38,589 nucleotides of DNA from Curtobacterium flaccumfaciens UCD-AKU (GTDB lineage: Bacteria > Actinomycetota > Actinomycetes > Actinomycetales > Microbacteriaceae), in assembly GCF_000349565.1 (NCBI RefSeq), contig NZ_KB714610.1, positions 1 through 38,589 of the forward strand, read 5' to 3'. The number at the start of each line of letters is the position of its first letter. The first letter of the stretch is position 1. Below, piece by piece: positions 15,439-24,300 of this stretch. The position numbers and the translations under genes are program-made. Below the pieces are notes generated by a model that worked only from the letters and a program-made list of their open reading frames with translations, made no database searches and had not been told where the DNA came from.

Positions 15439-16170
15439 CTACAGCACGGCGCGCAACGAGCCGGCAGCAGCATCGAGGCGCTCACGGGCCGAAGCAGCCG
15501 AGGCGCCGGTCAGGATCACGGCGATGGCGGTCTTCACCTCGCCGTCCGAGGCGTCGAGCGCTGCCTGGACCTCGGCGGGGGGAGCGCCGGTGACGTCCTG
15601 CACGAGCGAGAACGCCCGGGCGACGAGCTTCGCGTTCGTCGCCCGTACGTCGACCATGCGGTTGCCGTACGTCTTGTGGCTGCGCACCATCGCGAGCGTG
15701 GTGAGCATGTTGAGCACGAGTTTCTGCGCGGTGCCCGCCTTCAGGCGGGTCGACCCGGCGATGAACTCGGGGCCGACGACGACGTCGATGGCGATGTCGG
15801 CCTCCCGCCCCGCGGCCGAGTCGGGGTTGCACGCGACGGAGACCGACAGGGCGGAGCGGCGCCGGGCCTCCAGGATGGCAGCGATGACGTAGGGCGTCCT
15901 GCCGGACGCGCTGATCCCGACGACCACGTCGTCGGCTGTCAGGCCGAGCGCGTCGAGGTCGCGGACGGCGGCCGCTTCGTCGTCCTCCGCGCCCTCCACC
16001 GCGGTGGTCAGGGCGGGGTCGCCGCCGGCGATCACGCCGACCACCTGGCTCGGATCAGTGCCGAAGGTGGGCGGGCACTCGCTGGCGTCGAGTACGCCGA
16101 GCCGGCCCGGCGTGCCGGCGCCGACCTAGACGTAGACGTAGACGTAGACGTAGACGAGTCTGCCGCCGCG
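15439..16170 (-). pseudogene. murQ: Truncated MurNAc-6-phosphate etherase
   Basis: The frame from about 16125 down to 15439 encodes the C-terminal three quarters of MurQ, the lyase that converts MurNAc-6-phosphate to GlcNAc-6-phosphate. Landmarks are VGAGTPGRLGVLDASECPPT, VVGVIAGGDPAL, VGISASGRTPYV, VGPEFIAGSTRLKAGTAQK and NMLTTLAMV. The glycine-rich site is preceded in frame by GGRLVY, then repeated Val-Tyr codons from a hexanucleotide expansion, then a TAG stop at 16128-16126. The roughly 60-90 residues expected before GGRLVY are not recognisable in any frame. A shorter product could start at GTG 16044, but it would lack part of the sugar-phosphate site. Confidence 0.8.
16127..16156. repeat. 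Hexanucleotide tandem repeat (TAGACG)5
   Basis: Five perfect copies of TAGACG. On the minus strand it reads GTCTAC units, i.e. Val-Tyr, inside the murQ frame between GGRLVY and VGAGTPGR. The copy nearest the murQ core carries TAG in place of TAC, a nonsense change. Confidence 0.9.
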
Positions 16171-16363
16171 CGCGAAGCTCCAAAGATCGAATCGACACTG
16201 ACATTGCAACCGGCTCGGCGAGGAGCCGTCGAGCGTCGGAGCCGCGGCCTCAGCGACCCGCATTGAGGCCGTCGCGATCATCCAGCGGACGGACCCGACC
16301 GCTCGCAAAGGGGTGACATATCGGTCTATGCTTGGGGAGCGTTGGCGGGCGAAGGGGGCAACG

Positions 16364-16642
16364 TTGGGGGATTTGACGGTCGATGCGTCTGTGATGCATG
16401 CGGTTGCGACGAAGGCGAAGAATGCGGCGGCGGAGTTCGGTTCGGAGCGGGCGCTCTCCGAGGCGGATGGTGGGTGTTTCGGTTCTGATGTCGTGGCATC
16501 GGCATTCACGACGTCTGCGCGGGCACAGGACGCGATGGTCCGTTCGCTCGGTGAGGACGCGGAGACGTTGAGCCGATTTGTGCAGGACGCTGTTTCGGAG
16601 ATGGAGCAGACGGACGCGGGTCTGGCGGAGGAGCTGCGATGA
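16364..16642 (+). CDS. WXG100/ESAT-6-like small helical protein
   Basis: A 92-aa, mostly helical protein without signal peptide (begins GDLTVDASVMHAVATKAKN), the right size and pattern for an ESAT-6-like helical hairpin, although the Trp-x-Gly turn itself is not present (ADGGCFGSD sits at the expected turn). Such proteins are partners or substrates of ESX/type VII-like secretion. I chose TTG 16364 because GAAGGGGGC lies at the right distance; the ATG at 16328 has no site. It overlaps the next gene as ATGA, so the two are coupled. Confidence 0.65.
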   Translation: MGDLTVDASVMHAVATKAKNAAAEFGSERALSEADGGCFGSDVVASAFTTSARAQDAMVRSLGEDAETLSRFVQDAVSEMEQTDAGLAEELR

Positions 16643-18516
16643 CTGCCGATCCGACAGCGGGCGATCCGGACGGGATCCGTCGGCTTGCACGCTTGCACAC
16701 GCAGCACGCCGACGCAGTCCGTGCCGGGGCTCGGCAGGTGGTGAACGCTGCTGAGGCAGCGCAGTCCGGGTGGAGCGGGAAGGCGCAGGAGCGGTTCGTC
16801 ACGGTGGCGGCGACGGTGCCCGCGAGTTCGCAGCGCATCGCGGCTCGGCTCGACGAGGCTGCTTCGGCGTTGGGCACGTATGCACGCGAGGTGCAGCAGA
16901 TCCAGGACGAAGCGCAGCGAGTGCAGACTGCCCAGCAGAACGCAGCCGATGACGTCGCGGCGAATGCCCGCGCGATCCGCGCGGCCACCGCGACCGCGCA
17001 GAGCGTGGACGCGGTGGAGTCGGACACAGTGAAGCTCCAACAGTTGCAGAACGGAGCGGCGAGCCTCGCCGGGCTGCAGGGGCGGTTGTCCGTGCAGTGG
17101 GAAGAGCTGGTGATGCGGCGCGATGCAGCCGATCGACGTGCTGCCTCGGCTCTGGAAGCTCCGGAGGTCGTCGGCACGCTCAAGTCTGCCGCGGCCGTGG
17201 CGAAGATGAGTGACGGGCAGTTCCTCACGTGGCTCGGCACGCTTGACAAGGAGTCGATCGCCGCGTTGCAGGACGATCCGGCGATCGCTGCACGCTTGGC
17301 GCGCATGGACGCGAAGGACGTGGCGCTGTGGTGGAACGCGATGTCCGGTCCGGCCGGTGCGCACTCCGCCGAGCAGGATGCGTTCGTCGCGGCGCTCCCG
17401 GTGGCGCTCGGGAACCTGAACGGCGTCGCGTACTGGGCGAGGGCGCGAGCGAACAAGACTGTGCTCGCGGACAAGCTCAGCGAAGCCAAGCAGAAGACGT
17501 CGTACTGGGAGAAGCAGTTGAAGAGCGCTTCGAGCCCCGCGGCGGCCGCGGCCGCCCGGACGCAACTCCAGATCTGGGAACGGCAGCGCGACGGATACCA
17601 GAACATTCAGATGACGTTGGACACGAAACCTGTCTCGCTCATCTCGCTCGTCGATGACAGGCCGCCGTTGGCGCAGATCGTCGCCGGTGACATGGACACC
17701 GCGGTGCACGTGACGTACATCGTGCCCGGCATGAACACGGCGACGTACCAGGACGGGACCGTGCAGAACTACGCAACGATTGCTGCCGGTATGCGAGCGG
17801 AACAAGCGGTACTCGGGAAGACCGCCCCCTCCAATGTGGCAGTCGTCTCCTGGATCGGGTATCACGGGCCGATGGCGGATGACCTGTCGTTCGCATCTGT
17901 CGTGGCGAACGGGCGCGCCCACACGGGCGCTGACGCCCTCGTCGCCGATTTGAACGGCTTCGACGCAGTTCGTGCAGCGTCGGGTAGAGACTCGAGCCTG
18001 TCTGTCGTCGCGCACTCGTACGGCACGAACGTGGCAACGATCGCGCTGACGAAGACCCACGCCGACCACGTCGTGCTCCTCGGGTCCGCCGGGGTCACGG
18101 ACGTTGCGCCGAACGCCGACGCACTGCAGGTGCCGAAGGGTGAGGTGTTCGCAAGCCAAGGAGCGAAAGACGGGTGGGCGATCACCGGGCAGAACCTGTC
18201 GGGCCGCCAGGACCCGACGGACCCGTCCTGGGGCGCCCATGACTTCAGCGCCGAGACGCAAGGGTCCGGTGCTGACACGCTGAACGGCATCACCCATCAC
18301 GGCCCCTACGACGGTCGCGAGGGCAATGATCAAGGTCGCTACTCGTACTTCGACAATGCGACGACCGCGCAGTACAACACTGCGAAGGCAACGATGGGTC
18401 TTGGCGATCAGATCCCTGAAGCTGGTGCTCCCTTCGATCGGATGCGGCAGCAGACGAAGGACAATTGGTTCATGTACGAGTGGCAGACAGGACTGACCGG
18501 TGATCCGACTCAATGA
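16639..18516 (+). CDS. WXG-domain alpha/beta-hydrolase (DUF1023-like)
   Basis: A 625-aa protein. The N-terminal helical region carries a real WXG motif (SGWSGKAQERF, Trp45-Ser-Gly47) followed by coiled-coil-rich helices to about residue 260. The C-terminal half is an alpha/beta-hydrolase of the DUF1023 kind: YIVPGMNTATYQDGTVQNY, VVSWIGYHGP, then the nucleophile elbow VVAHSYGTNVA with Ser460, and a late His in GITHHGPYDG. No signal peptide, so export would rely on a type VII-like route. With its small partner and the downstream lipoprotein it resembles a toxin/partner/immunity cassette, but an enzyme in envelope metabolism is equally possible. No ESX machinery is in the window. Confidence 0.8.
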   Translation: MTADPTAGDPDGIRRLARLHTQHADAVRAGARQVVNAAEAAQSGWSGKAQERFVTVAATVPASSQRIAARLDEAASALGTYAREVQQIQDEAQRVQTAQQNAADDVAANARAIRAATATAQSVDAVESDTVKLQQLQNGAASLAGLQGRLSVQWEELVMRRDAADRRAASALEAPEVVGTLKSAAAVAKMSDGQFLTWLGTLDKESIAALQDDPAIAARLARMDAKDVALWWNAMSGPAGAHSAEQDAFVAALPVALGNLNGVAYWARARANKTVLADKLSEAKQKTSYWEKQLKSASSPAAAAAARTQLQIWERQRDGYQNIQMTLDTKPVSLISLVDDRPPLAQIVAGDMDTAVHVTYIVPGMNTATYQDGTVQNYATIAAGMRAEQAVLGKTAPSNVAVVSWIGYHGPMADDLSFASVVANGRAHTGADALVADLNGFDAVRAASGRDSSLSVVAHSYGTNVATIALTKTHADHVVLLGSAGVTDVAPNADALQVPKGEVFASQGAKDGWAITGQNLSGRQDPTDPSWGAHDFSAETQGSGADTLNGITHHGPYDGREGNDQGRYSYFDNATTAQYNTAKATMGLGDQIPEAGAPFDRMRQQTKDNWFMYEWQTGLTGDPTQ

Positions 18517-19084
18517 CCGACGGGCCGTCGTGGGTGCGTTGTGCGCACTCGTTGCGACTCTCATCACCGGCTGCTCTGACACCGGACCCCACACCCCAGC
18601 GAGCAAGGATTCATCCATGACGTTGCAGGAGTCACATCAGAATGTGCTCGACATCTTCGCCGCGATTACGTCGGTTGTCGGAGAGGATGGATGGGCCGAG
18701 GGGACCGAGTCGGAATGGAACGGCTGCTCCTCGCAGGGTGGAGCGGGGGCGCAGTTCATGCTCACCGCGATCCGGAATCAACCTCTCTCCGGTACGCCGG
18801 ATGATGTGACGAAGCGTGTTGCAGCCGCGCTCAAGTCGAGGCTGGGCATGGAAGGTATCCGCGTACAGCACGACGAGACGTTGTCGCCTCCCCGGACGGT
18901 CATCGGTTACCCGAACGGCTACAACGGCGGGACCGCTGCCGACGGGTACGGATTGCAGTTCCAGACCGATCCCGGCTTCGTTGGAGTCATCATCTACGGG
19001 CACTGCGTGCCCGGAAACCCACCCAAGCTCGGGACACCGCTGAATCCGCGCCCTTCCGAATCGTCGAAGCCGTCAGGCAGTTGA
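18500..19084 (+). CDS. Small lipoprotein linked to WXG-hydrolase, paralogue 4
   Basis: A 194-aa predicted lipoprotein. The signal (VVGALCALVATLITGC) ends in lipobox ITGC. The mature part begins SSMTLQESHQNVLDIF, has a mid-chain Cys (NGCSSQGGAGAQFML) and a late Cys (IYGHCVPGNPPK). This plan matches the three lipoproteins at 4.2-5.7 kb, though identity is low. The GTG start at 18500 lies 17 bases inside the hydrolase gene with AGGA upstream, so it belongs to the same operon. Being exported and lipid-anchored next to a secreted-type hydrolase, it could protect the producer or localise the hydrolase; this is inference. Confidence 0.75.
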   Translation: MIRLNDRRAVVGALCALVATLITGCSDTGPHTPASKDSSMTLQESHQNVLDIFAAITSVVGEDGWAEGTESEWNGCSSQGGAGAQFMLTAIRNQPLSGTPDDVTKRVAAALKSRLGMEGIRVQHDETLSPPRTVIGYPNGYNGGTAADGYGLQFQTDPGFVGVIIYGHCVPGNPPKLGTPLNPRPSESSKPSGS

Positions 19085-19727
19085 GACCCTCCCGCGGTCG
19101 AGGGATGGTCCGGTGATCGCCCGCGCTCCGTCTCTCGGCGCTGGCCAAGTGTGGGAGGCGGGACGGACGGCGTGCTGCTGTTCGAGGACGTGGCAGACAG
19201 GGACGCAGTTTGACCCCGCGGTGTAAACGCTTGACCGTGATGTGCGCACTGGGCGCCTCCGCCGTTCTCCTCTTGACCCGTAAGGAGTCGTCGTCGCTCA
19301 TGAGGTTCGGGATCTGCGGTCCCGCGATCCCGGCGTAGAGCAGCAGGAACTGGGCGAGCGAGAGGGGCATCGACAGCGCCGCACTCCGAGCCCAGTCGAA
19401 AGCACGATGCGCCATCTCGGAGTCGCGCGGTTCGATCGGCCTCCCGGCGAACACGGCGCGGCGGTCGCTCCGTCGGCCCGTTCGGTCGAGCTCGCGGACC
19501 GGCCACTGCATCGTCTGAGCCAGCTTGATCGTCGACGGGAGGATCGAACCGGTCCCGCTCAACCCGCCGAGCGCCAGGGCATACCCGAGGACGGTCAGGA
19601 ACCGGCTCAGCGCATCGTCGCCGCTCGGCAGCAACAGCCCGACGACCGCCTTCGCGACGACCCCGCCGATGGCGATCCAGATCGTCCGCCGCCGAGCGCG
19701 ACGGGCGATGCCCTCGTCGTCCCCCAT
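18990..19727 (-). CDS. Membrane protein with probably eroded 3' end
   Basis: The first about 150 residues look genuine: a basic start, TM segments (RRTIWIAIGGVVAKAVVGLL, SRFLTVLGYALALGGLSG and ALSMPLSLAQFLLLYAGIA) and the loop IKLAQTMQWPVRELDRTGRR. After PNLMSDDDSLRVKRR (about 19240) the frame continues as Arg/Pro/Ser-rich residues with no structure and overlaps the oppositely directed lipoprotein gene by about 95 bases. The natural C-terminus has probably been lost or replaced by the adjacent WXG cassette. Function unknown. ATG 19727 is used; TTG 19736 is an alternative. Confidence 0.5.
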   Translation of the reverse strand: MGDDEGIARRARRRTIWIAIGGVVAKAVVGLLLPSGDDALSRFLTVLGYALALGGLSGTGSILPSTIKLAQTMQWPVRELDRTGRRSDRRAVFAGRPIEPRDSEMAHRAFDWARSAALSMPLSLAQFLLLYAGIAGPQIPNLMSDDDSLRVKRRTAEAPSAHITVKRLHRGVKLRPCLPRPRTAARRPSRLPHLASAERRSAGDHRTIPRPREGLNCLTASTIRKGADSAVSRAWVGFRARSARR

Positions 19728-19768
19728 GCACTCCAACCCACGAGGACCGCCCGCTTCGCGTGCGTCGC

Positions 19769-19787
19769 GGAGGCGAGGCGCGCCTCC
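19769..19787. repeat. Small GC-rich hairpin
   Basis: GGAGGCG (19769-19775) and CGCCTCC (19781-19787) pair in a short hairpin between two leftward genes. A second half-motif (CGCGCCTCCCGG) follows near 19832. Same family as the 6399 and 7439 hairpins. Confidence 0.5.
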
Positions 19788-19847
19788 AAACCGGACCGCC
19801 CTGCCAGCGCGGCCTGGGCCGCGGGGGTGAGTCGCGCCTCCCGGCCG

Positions 19848-20327
19848 TCAGGCGACGCCGCGCCGCGGACGGAAGATGCCCGCGCGGACCAGCCACACGT
19901 AGAGCAGGCAGCCGATGCAGACGTCGAAGACGGCGTTGAGGAACGCGGCGACCAGGGCGACCGCGGCACCGATCGGGGCGGCGTACGGCACGCCGAGCAG
20001 CGCGAGGAGCAGGGCGACCGCGGTCACGAACAGGCCGACCTGCTGGGCGAAGGTCGGGGGTTCCGGGGCCTCGAGTTCGGCGGGCGGGCCCAGGCGCGGG
20101 CGGACGACCCGTCGGAAGAGTGCGCCGTAGGGGTGACGGCGGATGCCGGCGATGCCTCCGACGGCGAACAGCACGACGATGACCGCGAGCAGCACGATGC
20201 CGGCGACCCACGTCGCGGGGATCAGCGTGAGGACGATCGTCGCGGCGAGGAGCACCGTGGTGATCGCGGCGCCGAAGCGCGGGGAGCGCGGGTCGATGCC
20301 GCGGTCGGTGTCGGTCGTGGTGGTCAT
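19848..20327 (-). CDS. DUF4395 membrane protein
   Basis: A 159-aa protein with four hydrophobic segments, the first pair in FGAAITTVLLAATIVLTLIP and WVAGIVLLAVIVVLFAVGGI, the second pair after QQVGLFVTAVALLLALLGVP. The middle loop GIRRHPYGALFRRVVRPRLG and the terminal FDVCIGCLLYVWLVRAGIF with a CxxC pair are typical of DUF4395. The ATG at 20327 overlaps the thioredoxin-like stop as ATGA. DUF4395 proteins often neighbour thioredoxins and sulfurtransferases, so a role in membrane thiol or sulfur transfer is plausible. Confidence 0.85.
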   Translation of the reverse strand: MTTTTDTDRGIDPRSPRFGAAITTVLLAATIVLTLIPATWVAGIVLLAVIVVLFAVGGIAGIRRHPYGALFRRVVRPRLGPPAELEAPEPPTFAQQVGLFVTAVALLLALLGVPYAAPIGAAVALVAAFLNAVFDVCIGCLLYVWLVRAGIFRPRRGVA

Positions 20328-20824
20328 CGGGACTCCTGGGTGCCGGTGGTGCTTGAGGTACCTGTGCCGCGTGTGGTGTCTGTTCTGCCTGTGGTCAGGA
20401 CGGTGTCGAGGGCTGCGGCGAGTTCGGGTGGGCGGGGTGGGCCTCCGAAGCGGGTGCGAACGATCCGGGAACCGTCGACGAGCAGGACCGTGGGGGTCTG
20501 AAGGACGTTGAAGCGGCTCGCCAGGCCGGGGTACTCGGCGAGGTCGATCTCGATGCGTCGAACGCCCTCGTGGTGGTCTGCGACGGCGTCGAGCAACCGG
20601 CGCGTGGCCGGGCAACGAGCACACGTCGGCGTGGAGAACTGGACGAGGGTGGCGCGGCTGCCGAACGCATCGGCGGAGGCGAGGCCGTCGACGGTGCTGG
20701 CGGTGCCGTCGGGCGCGGTCGGGCTGGGCTTCGCGCGGCCGGTCCTGGAGCGCAGGAGCAGCCCGAGGACGGTGGCGAGGGCGAGAACCCCCGCCAGCAC
20801 GGCGACGGCCACGATGACGGTCAT
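20324..20824 (-). CDS. Membrane-anchored thioredoxin-family protein
   Basis: A 166-aa protein: an N-terminal membrane anchor (MTVIVAVAVLAGVLALATVL), a flexible linker, then a thioredoxin fold with the active site TPTCARC (Cys68, Cys71) and the cis-proline region FNVLQTPTVLLVDG. The tail after about residue 145 is Thr/Gly-rich and disordered. The start at 20824 has no clear ribosome-binding site and may be leaderless. With the coupled DUF4395 gene it likely relays electrons between cytoplasmic and membrane thiols. Confidence 0.87.
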   Translation of the reverse strand: MTVIVAVAVLAGVLALATVLGLLLRSRTGRAKPSPTAPDGTASTVDGLASADAFGSRATLVQFSTPTCARCPATRRLLDAVADHHEGVRRIEIDLAEYPGLASRFNVLQTPTVLLVDGSRIVRTRFGGPPRPPELAAALDTVLTTGRTDTTRGTGTSSTTGTQESR

Positions 20825-20889
20825 GGTGTGACCGTACGTCGTGGTGCTGTCCGCACGGAAGCACGTGTCCGTTCGTGACGGTGCCGGGC

Positions 20890-20929
20890 GGTCCGGCGGT
20901 CCGGCGGTCCGGCGGTCTGGCGGTTCGGC
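20890..20929. repeat. 8-bp tandem repeat (GGTCCGGC)5
   Basis: Three exact copies of GGTCCGGC followed by GGTCTGGC and GGTTCGGC. It lies in the divergent gap between the thioredoxin-like gene and the DUF1653 gene. No coding role is seen. Confidence 0.8.
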
Positions 20930-21050
20930 GCGGCCGTCGCGTCGTTCAGCCGTCAGACGAGCCGCCCGCCGGGGTGGGGACACCTGCGCCGTGAACAGCG
21001 CACCTTTCCAGCGTCGGCGGCGGACGGCTCACCTGCCTACGATCGAGGCT

Positions 21051-21266
21051 GTGACTATCGACGTGACACCCGGGCGGTACCGGCACTTCAAGGGGAACGA
21101 GTACGAGGTGGTCCTGGTCGCTCGTGACGTGGAGACTGAGGAGCCGGTGGTCGTCTACCAGGCGCTGTACGGCGAACGCGGGCACTGGGTGCGCTCGCTC
21201 GCCGACTTCACCGCGCACGTCACCCGTGACGGGTACGACGGGCCGCGGTTCGTGCCGATCGGCTGA
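21051..21266 (+). CDS. DUF1653 family protein
   Basis: A 71-aa single-domain protein typical of DUF1653: PGRYRHFKGNEYEVVLVARD, EEPVVVYQALYGERGHWVR and RPxxxF-like SLADFTAHV, ending in FVPIG. These small beta-rich proteins have no firm function. The GTG at 21051 follows a GAGG; a GTG at 21063 (VTPGRYRHFKG) is an equally good start. It is followed by the large nuclease/helicase gene in the same direction, 77 bases later. Confidence 0.85.
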   Translation: MTIDVTPGRYRHFKGNEYEVVLVARDVETEEPVVVYQALYGERGHWVRSLADFTAHVTRDGYDGPRFVPIG

Positions 21267-21343
21267 CCGCCGGGCGACCTGAGGGGGTCGGTGTCGGCGC
21301 CCGCCCCTAGGCTTTCAGCGCACCAGAGGACGAGGGGGAGCGC

Positions 21344-24300
21344 ATGCAGATCGGCGTCGACGGGCACGTGCTGCTCAGCCCGAGTGACCTGAGCACGTGG
21401 TCGGCCTGCGAGTGGGCGTTCCTGCGCCGGCTCGACGCCAAGCTCGGTCGCGGTGACGCCCTGCCGGACGTGCACGACGACATGCTCGAGCGCACCGCAC
21501 GGCTGGGGGACCAGCACGAGCTCGACTACCTCGACATCCTCAAGCAGACCCGCGCCGTCGTCGAGTTCGATCGCCCCGCACCGCCGGACTACGCACGTGC
21601 CGCAGCCGAAGCACGACAGGCCTTCGTCGACGGCGCCGACGTCCTGTACCAACCGACGTTCCACGCAGCGCCGACGGCCGACGCCCCCGGGTTCATCGGC
21701 TTCGCGGACTTCATCATCCGCAACGACCACGGCGAGTACGAGGTCTACGACACCAAGCTCGCCCGCCACGCCAAGATCAGCGCCCTGCTGCAGCTCGCCG
21801 CGTACGCCGAGCAGATGCAAGCACACGGCATCCCCACCGGGGCGCAGGTGCACCTGGTGCTCGGCGACCGCACGACGACCACGCACGACCTCGCCGACAT
21901 CGCGCCGGTGTACCGCACGCAGCGCGCCGAGCTGCAACGGGTGATCGCCGAGCGCATCGCTGCCGACGAGCCACTGCAGTGGGGCGACCCGCGGTACTCC
22001 AGCTGCGGGCGCTGCGCCGTCTGCTCGACCCAGGTGGCCGAGCACCGCGACCTCGTCCTCGTCGCCGGCATGCGCCTCGACCAGCGGGCGAAGCTCATCA
22101 AGCACGAGGTGCGGACGATCGACGACCTGGCGGTCCGTACCCGGGCTGTACCGGGCTTGTCCCGCGCGACGCAGGATCGGCTGGTACGTCAGGCGAGCCT
22201 CCAGATCGAGACGAAGACCGCCCGACGGAACGGTGCCGACGGGCCGGGCCAGCCCGTGACGCCGCGCTTCGAGGTCCTCGACGCCCGCGCGCTCGACGCG
22301 ATCCCCGCACCCGACCCTGGCGACGTGTTCTTCGACTTCGAGGGCGACCCCCTGCACACCGAGGACGGCGTGCACTGGGGCCTCGACTACCTGTTCGGCC
22401 TGGTCGACGACCGCGCCGAGTTCACCGCGTTCTGGGCGCACACCATCCGCGACGAGCGGGTCGCGCTGGAGCAGTTCCTCGCGTTCATCGAGGCCCGGCG
22501 GCAGCAGTACCCGGGCATGCACATCTACCACTACGCGGCGTACGAGCGGACGCACCTGCTGTCCCTCGCGGCCCGGCACGGGGTCGGCGAAGAGGCCGTC
22601 GACGACCTGCTGCGCGCCGGCGTCCTGGTCGACCTGTACCCGATCGTCCGCAAGGCCCTGGTCGTCGGCAGCCACAGCTACTCGATCAAGAAGCTCGAGC
22701 CGCTCTACATGGGCGATGACCTGCGCGAGAGCGACGTCACGAACGCCGCCGACAGCATCACCGCCTACGTCGAAGCGATCGAGGAACTCCGGAACGGCGA
22801 CGCCGTCGAAGGGCAGCGGATGCTCGACCAGGTCGCCGACTACAACGCCTACGACTGCCGCTCGACCCTGCGCCTGCGCGACTGGCTCCGCTCGCTGCGC
22901 ACCGACGACCCGGACGCGGCCGACCCGGCACTCGAGCTCGAGGTCCCGCCGATCCCCGTCGAGCGCGAGCCGAACCCGGTGTACGTCGCCCTGGCCGCGC
23001 AGCTTGAGGACGTCGACGCCCTCGACCGCACCCCTGACCAGACCGCGTTGGCGCTCGCCGCAGCCGCGATCGACTACCACCGCCGCGAGGCGAAGACCTT
23101 CTGGCAGGACCACTTCGACCGCCTGCGGAACCCGGTCGACGACTGGGCCGACACGCGTGACGTCCTCGTCGTGGAGCGCGCGTCCGTCGAGCGCGACTGG
23201 GACACGCTGCCGCGTGCCCGCTCGCAGTCGCGGGAACTCCGGTTGTCGGGGACGCTCGCGCCCGGCTCGCGGCTCCGGCCTGGAGGCACGCCCCACCTGG
23301 TCTACCACGACCCGCTTCCGCCATCGGTCGCCTCTCCGGGCCCCGGGTCGAAGGGTGCGTCGTCGCGCGCCGTGATCGTGGACGTGTGGGACAACGGCGA
23401 TGCCGTCGAGGTCCTGGTGAAGGAGGGCCTGCCCGTCGGTGGCGAACCGCACCGCGAGTTCCCGGTGGCCCTCGCCCCGTCGGCGCCGCCGCGCGCGAAG
23501 CCCCAGCCCGAGGCGATCGCGTGGTGGGGGCAGGCCGTGCTCGACGAGCTGCCGGCGATGCTGCCCGACCCGGCGCTCGACCTGCTGCGCCGGGTTCCCC
23601 CGCGCGGAGCGATCGTCCCGGTGCAGGGTGACGACACGGTGTCGGCCGTGGTGTCGACCCTGCTCGGCCTCGACCGCTCGTACCTGGCGATCCAGGGCCC
23701 TCCCGGCACGGGCAAGACCTACGTCGGGTCGAACGTCGTCGCACGGCTCGTCCGCGAGTACGGCTGGCGGGTCGGCGTCGTCGGGCAGTCCCACGCGACG
23801 TCGGAGAACTTCCTGTCGTCCGTGGTGAACGCCGGCGTCCCCGCGGACCGGGTCGTGAAGGTGCCGAAGTCCGGCGCGACCGAGGACGACCTCGACGCCG
23901 CCGCGTGGACGCCCGTCAAGAACGGTGCCGCGGTCGCCGCGTTCCTGTCGTCGTGCGAGGCCTCGGGCACCGGCGGTGTCGTCGGTGGCACGGCGTGGAC
24001 GTTCGCGAACGAGTCGACGATCGAGCGTCGTTCCCTCGACCTGCTCGTGGTCGACGAGGCCGGACAGTTCTCCCTCGCGCCGACCGTCGCCTCGTCGGTC
24101 GCGGCGACCCGGCTCCTGCTGCTCGGGGACCCCCAGCAGCTCCCGCAGGTGTCGCAGGGTTCGCACCCCGAGCCCGTCGACGAGTCCGCGCTCGGCTGGC
24201 TCGCCGACGGCCAGCACGTCCTGCCGCCGGAGTTCGGCTACTTCCTGGCCCGCACCCGCCGCATGGAGCCCGCGCTGACCGAGTCCGTCTCGGCCCTGTC

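Noticed and set aside
16313..16332. Promoter for the WXG cassette (GTGACA / TATGCT)
   Set aside because: The two hexamers are only about 8 bases apart, too close for a standard promoter.
16126..18618. 830-codon minus-strand frame opposite the WXG/hydrolase genes
   Set aside because: Only its very end (GGRLVY and the Val-Tyr repeat) relates to murQ. The rest is an Arg/His-rich shadow of the plus-strand genes.
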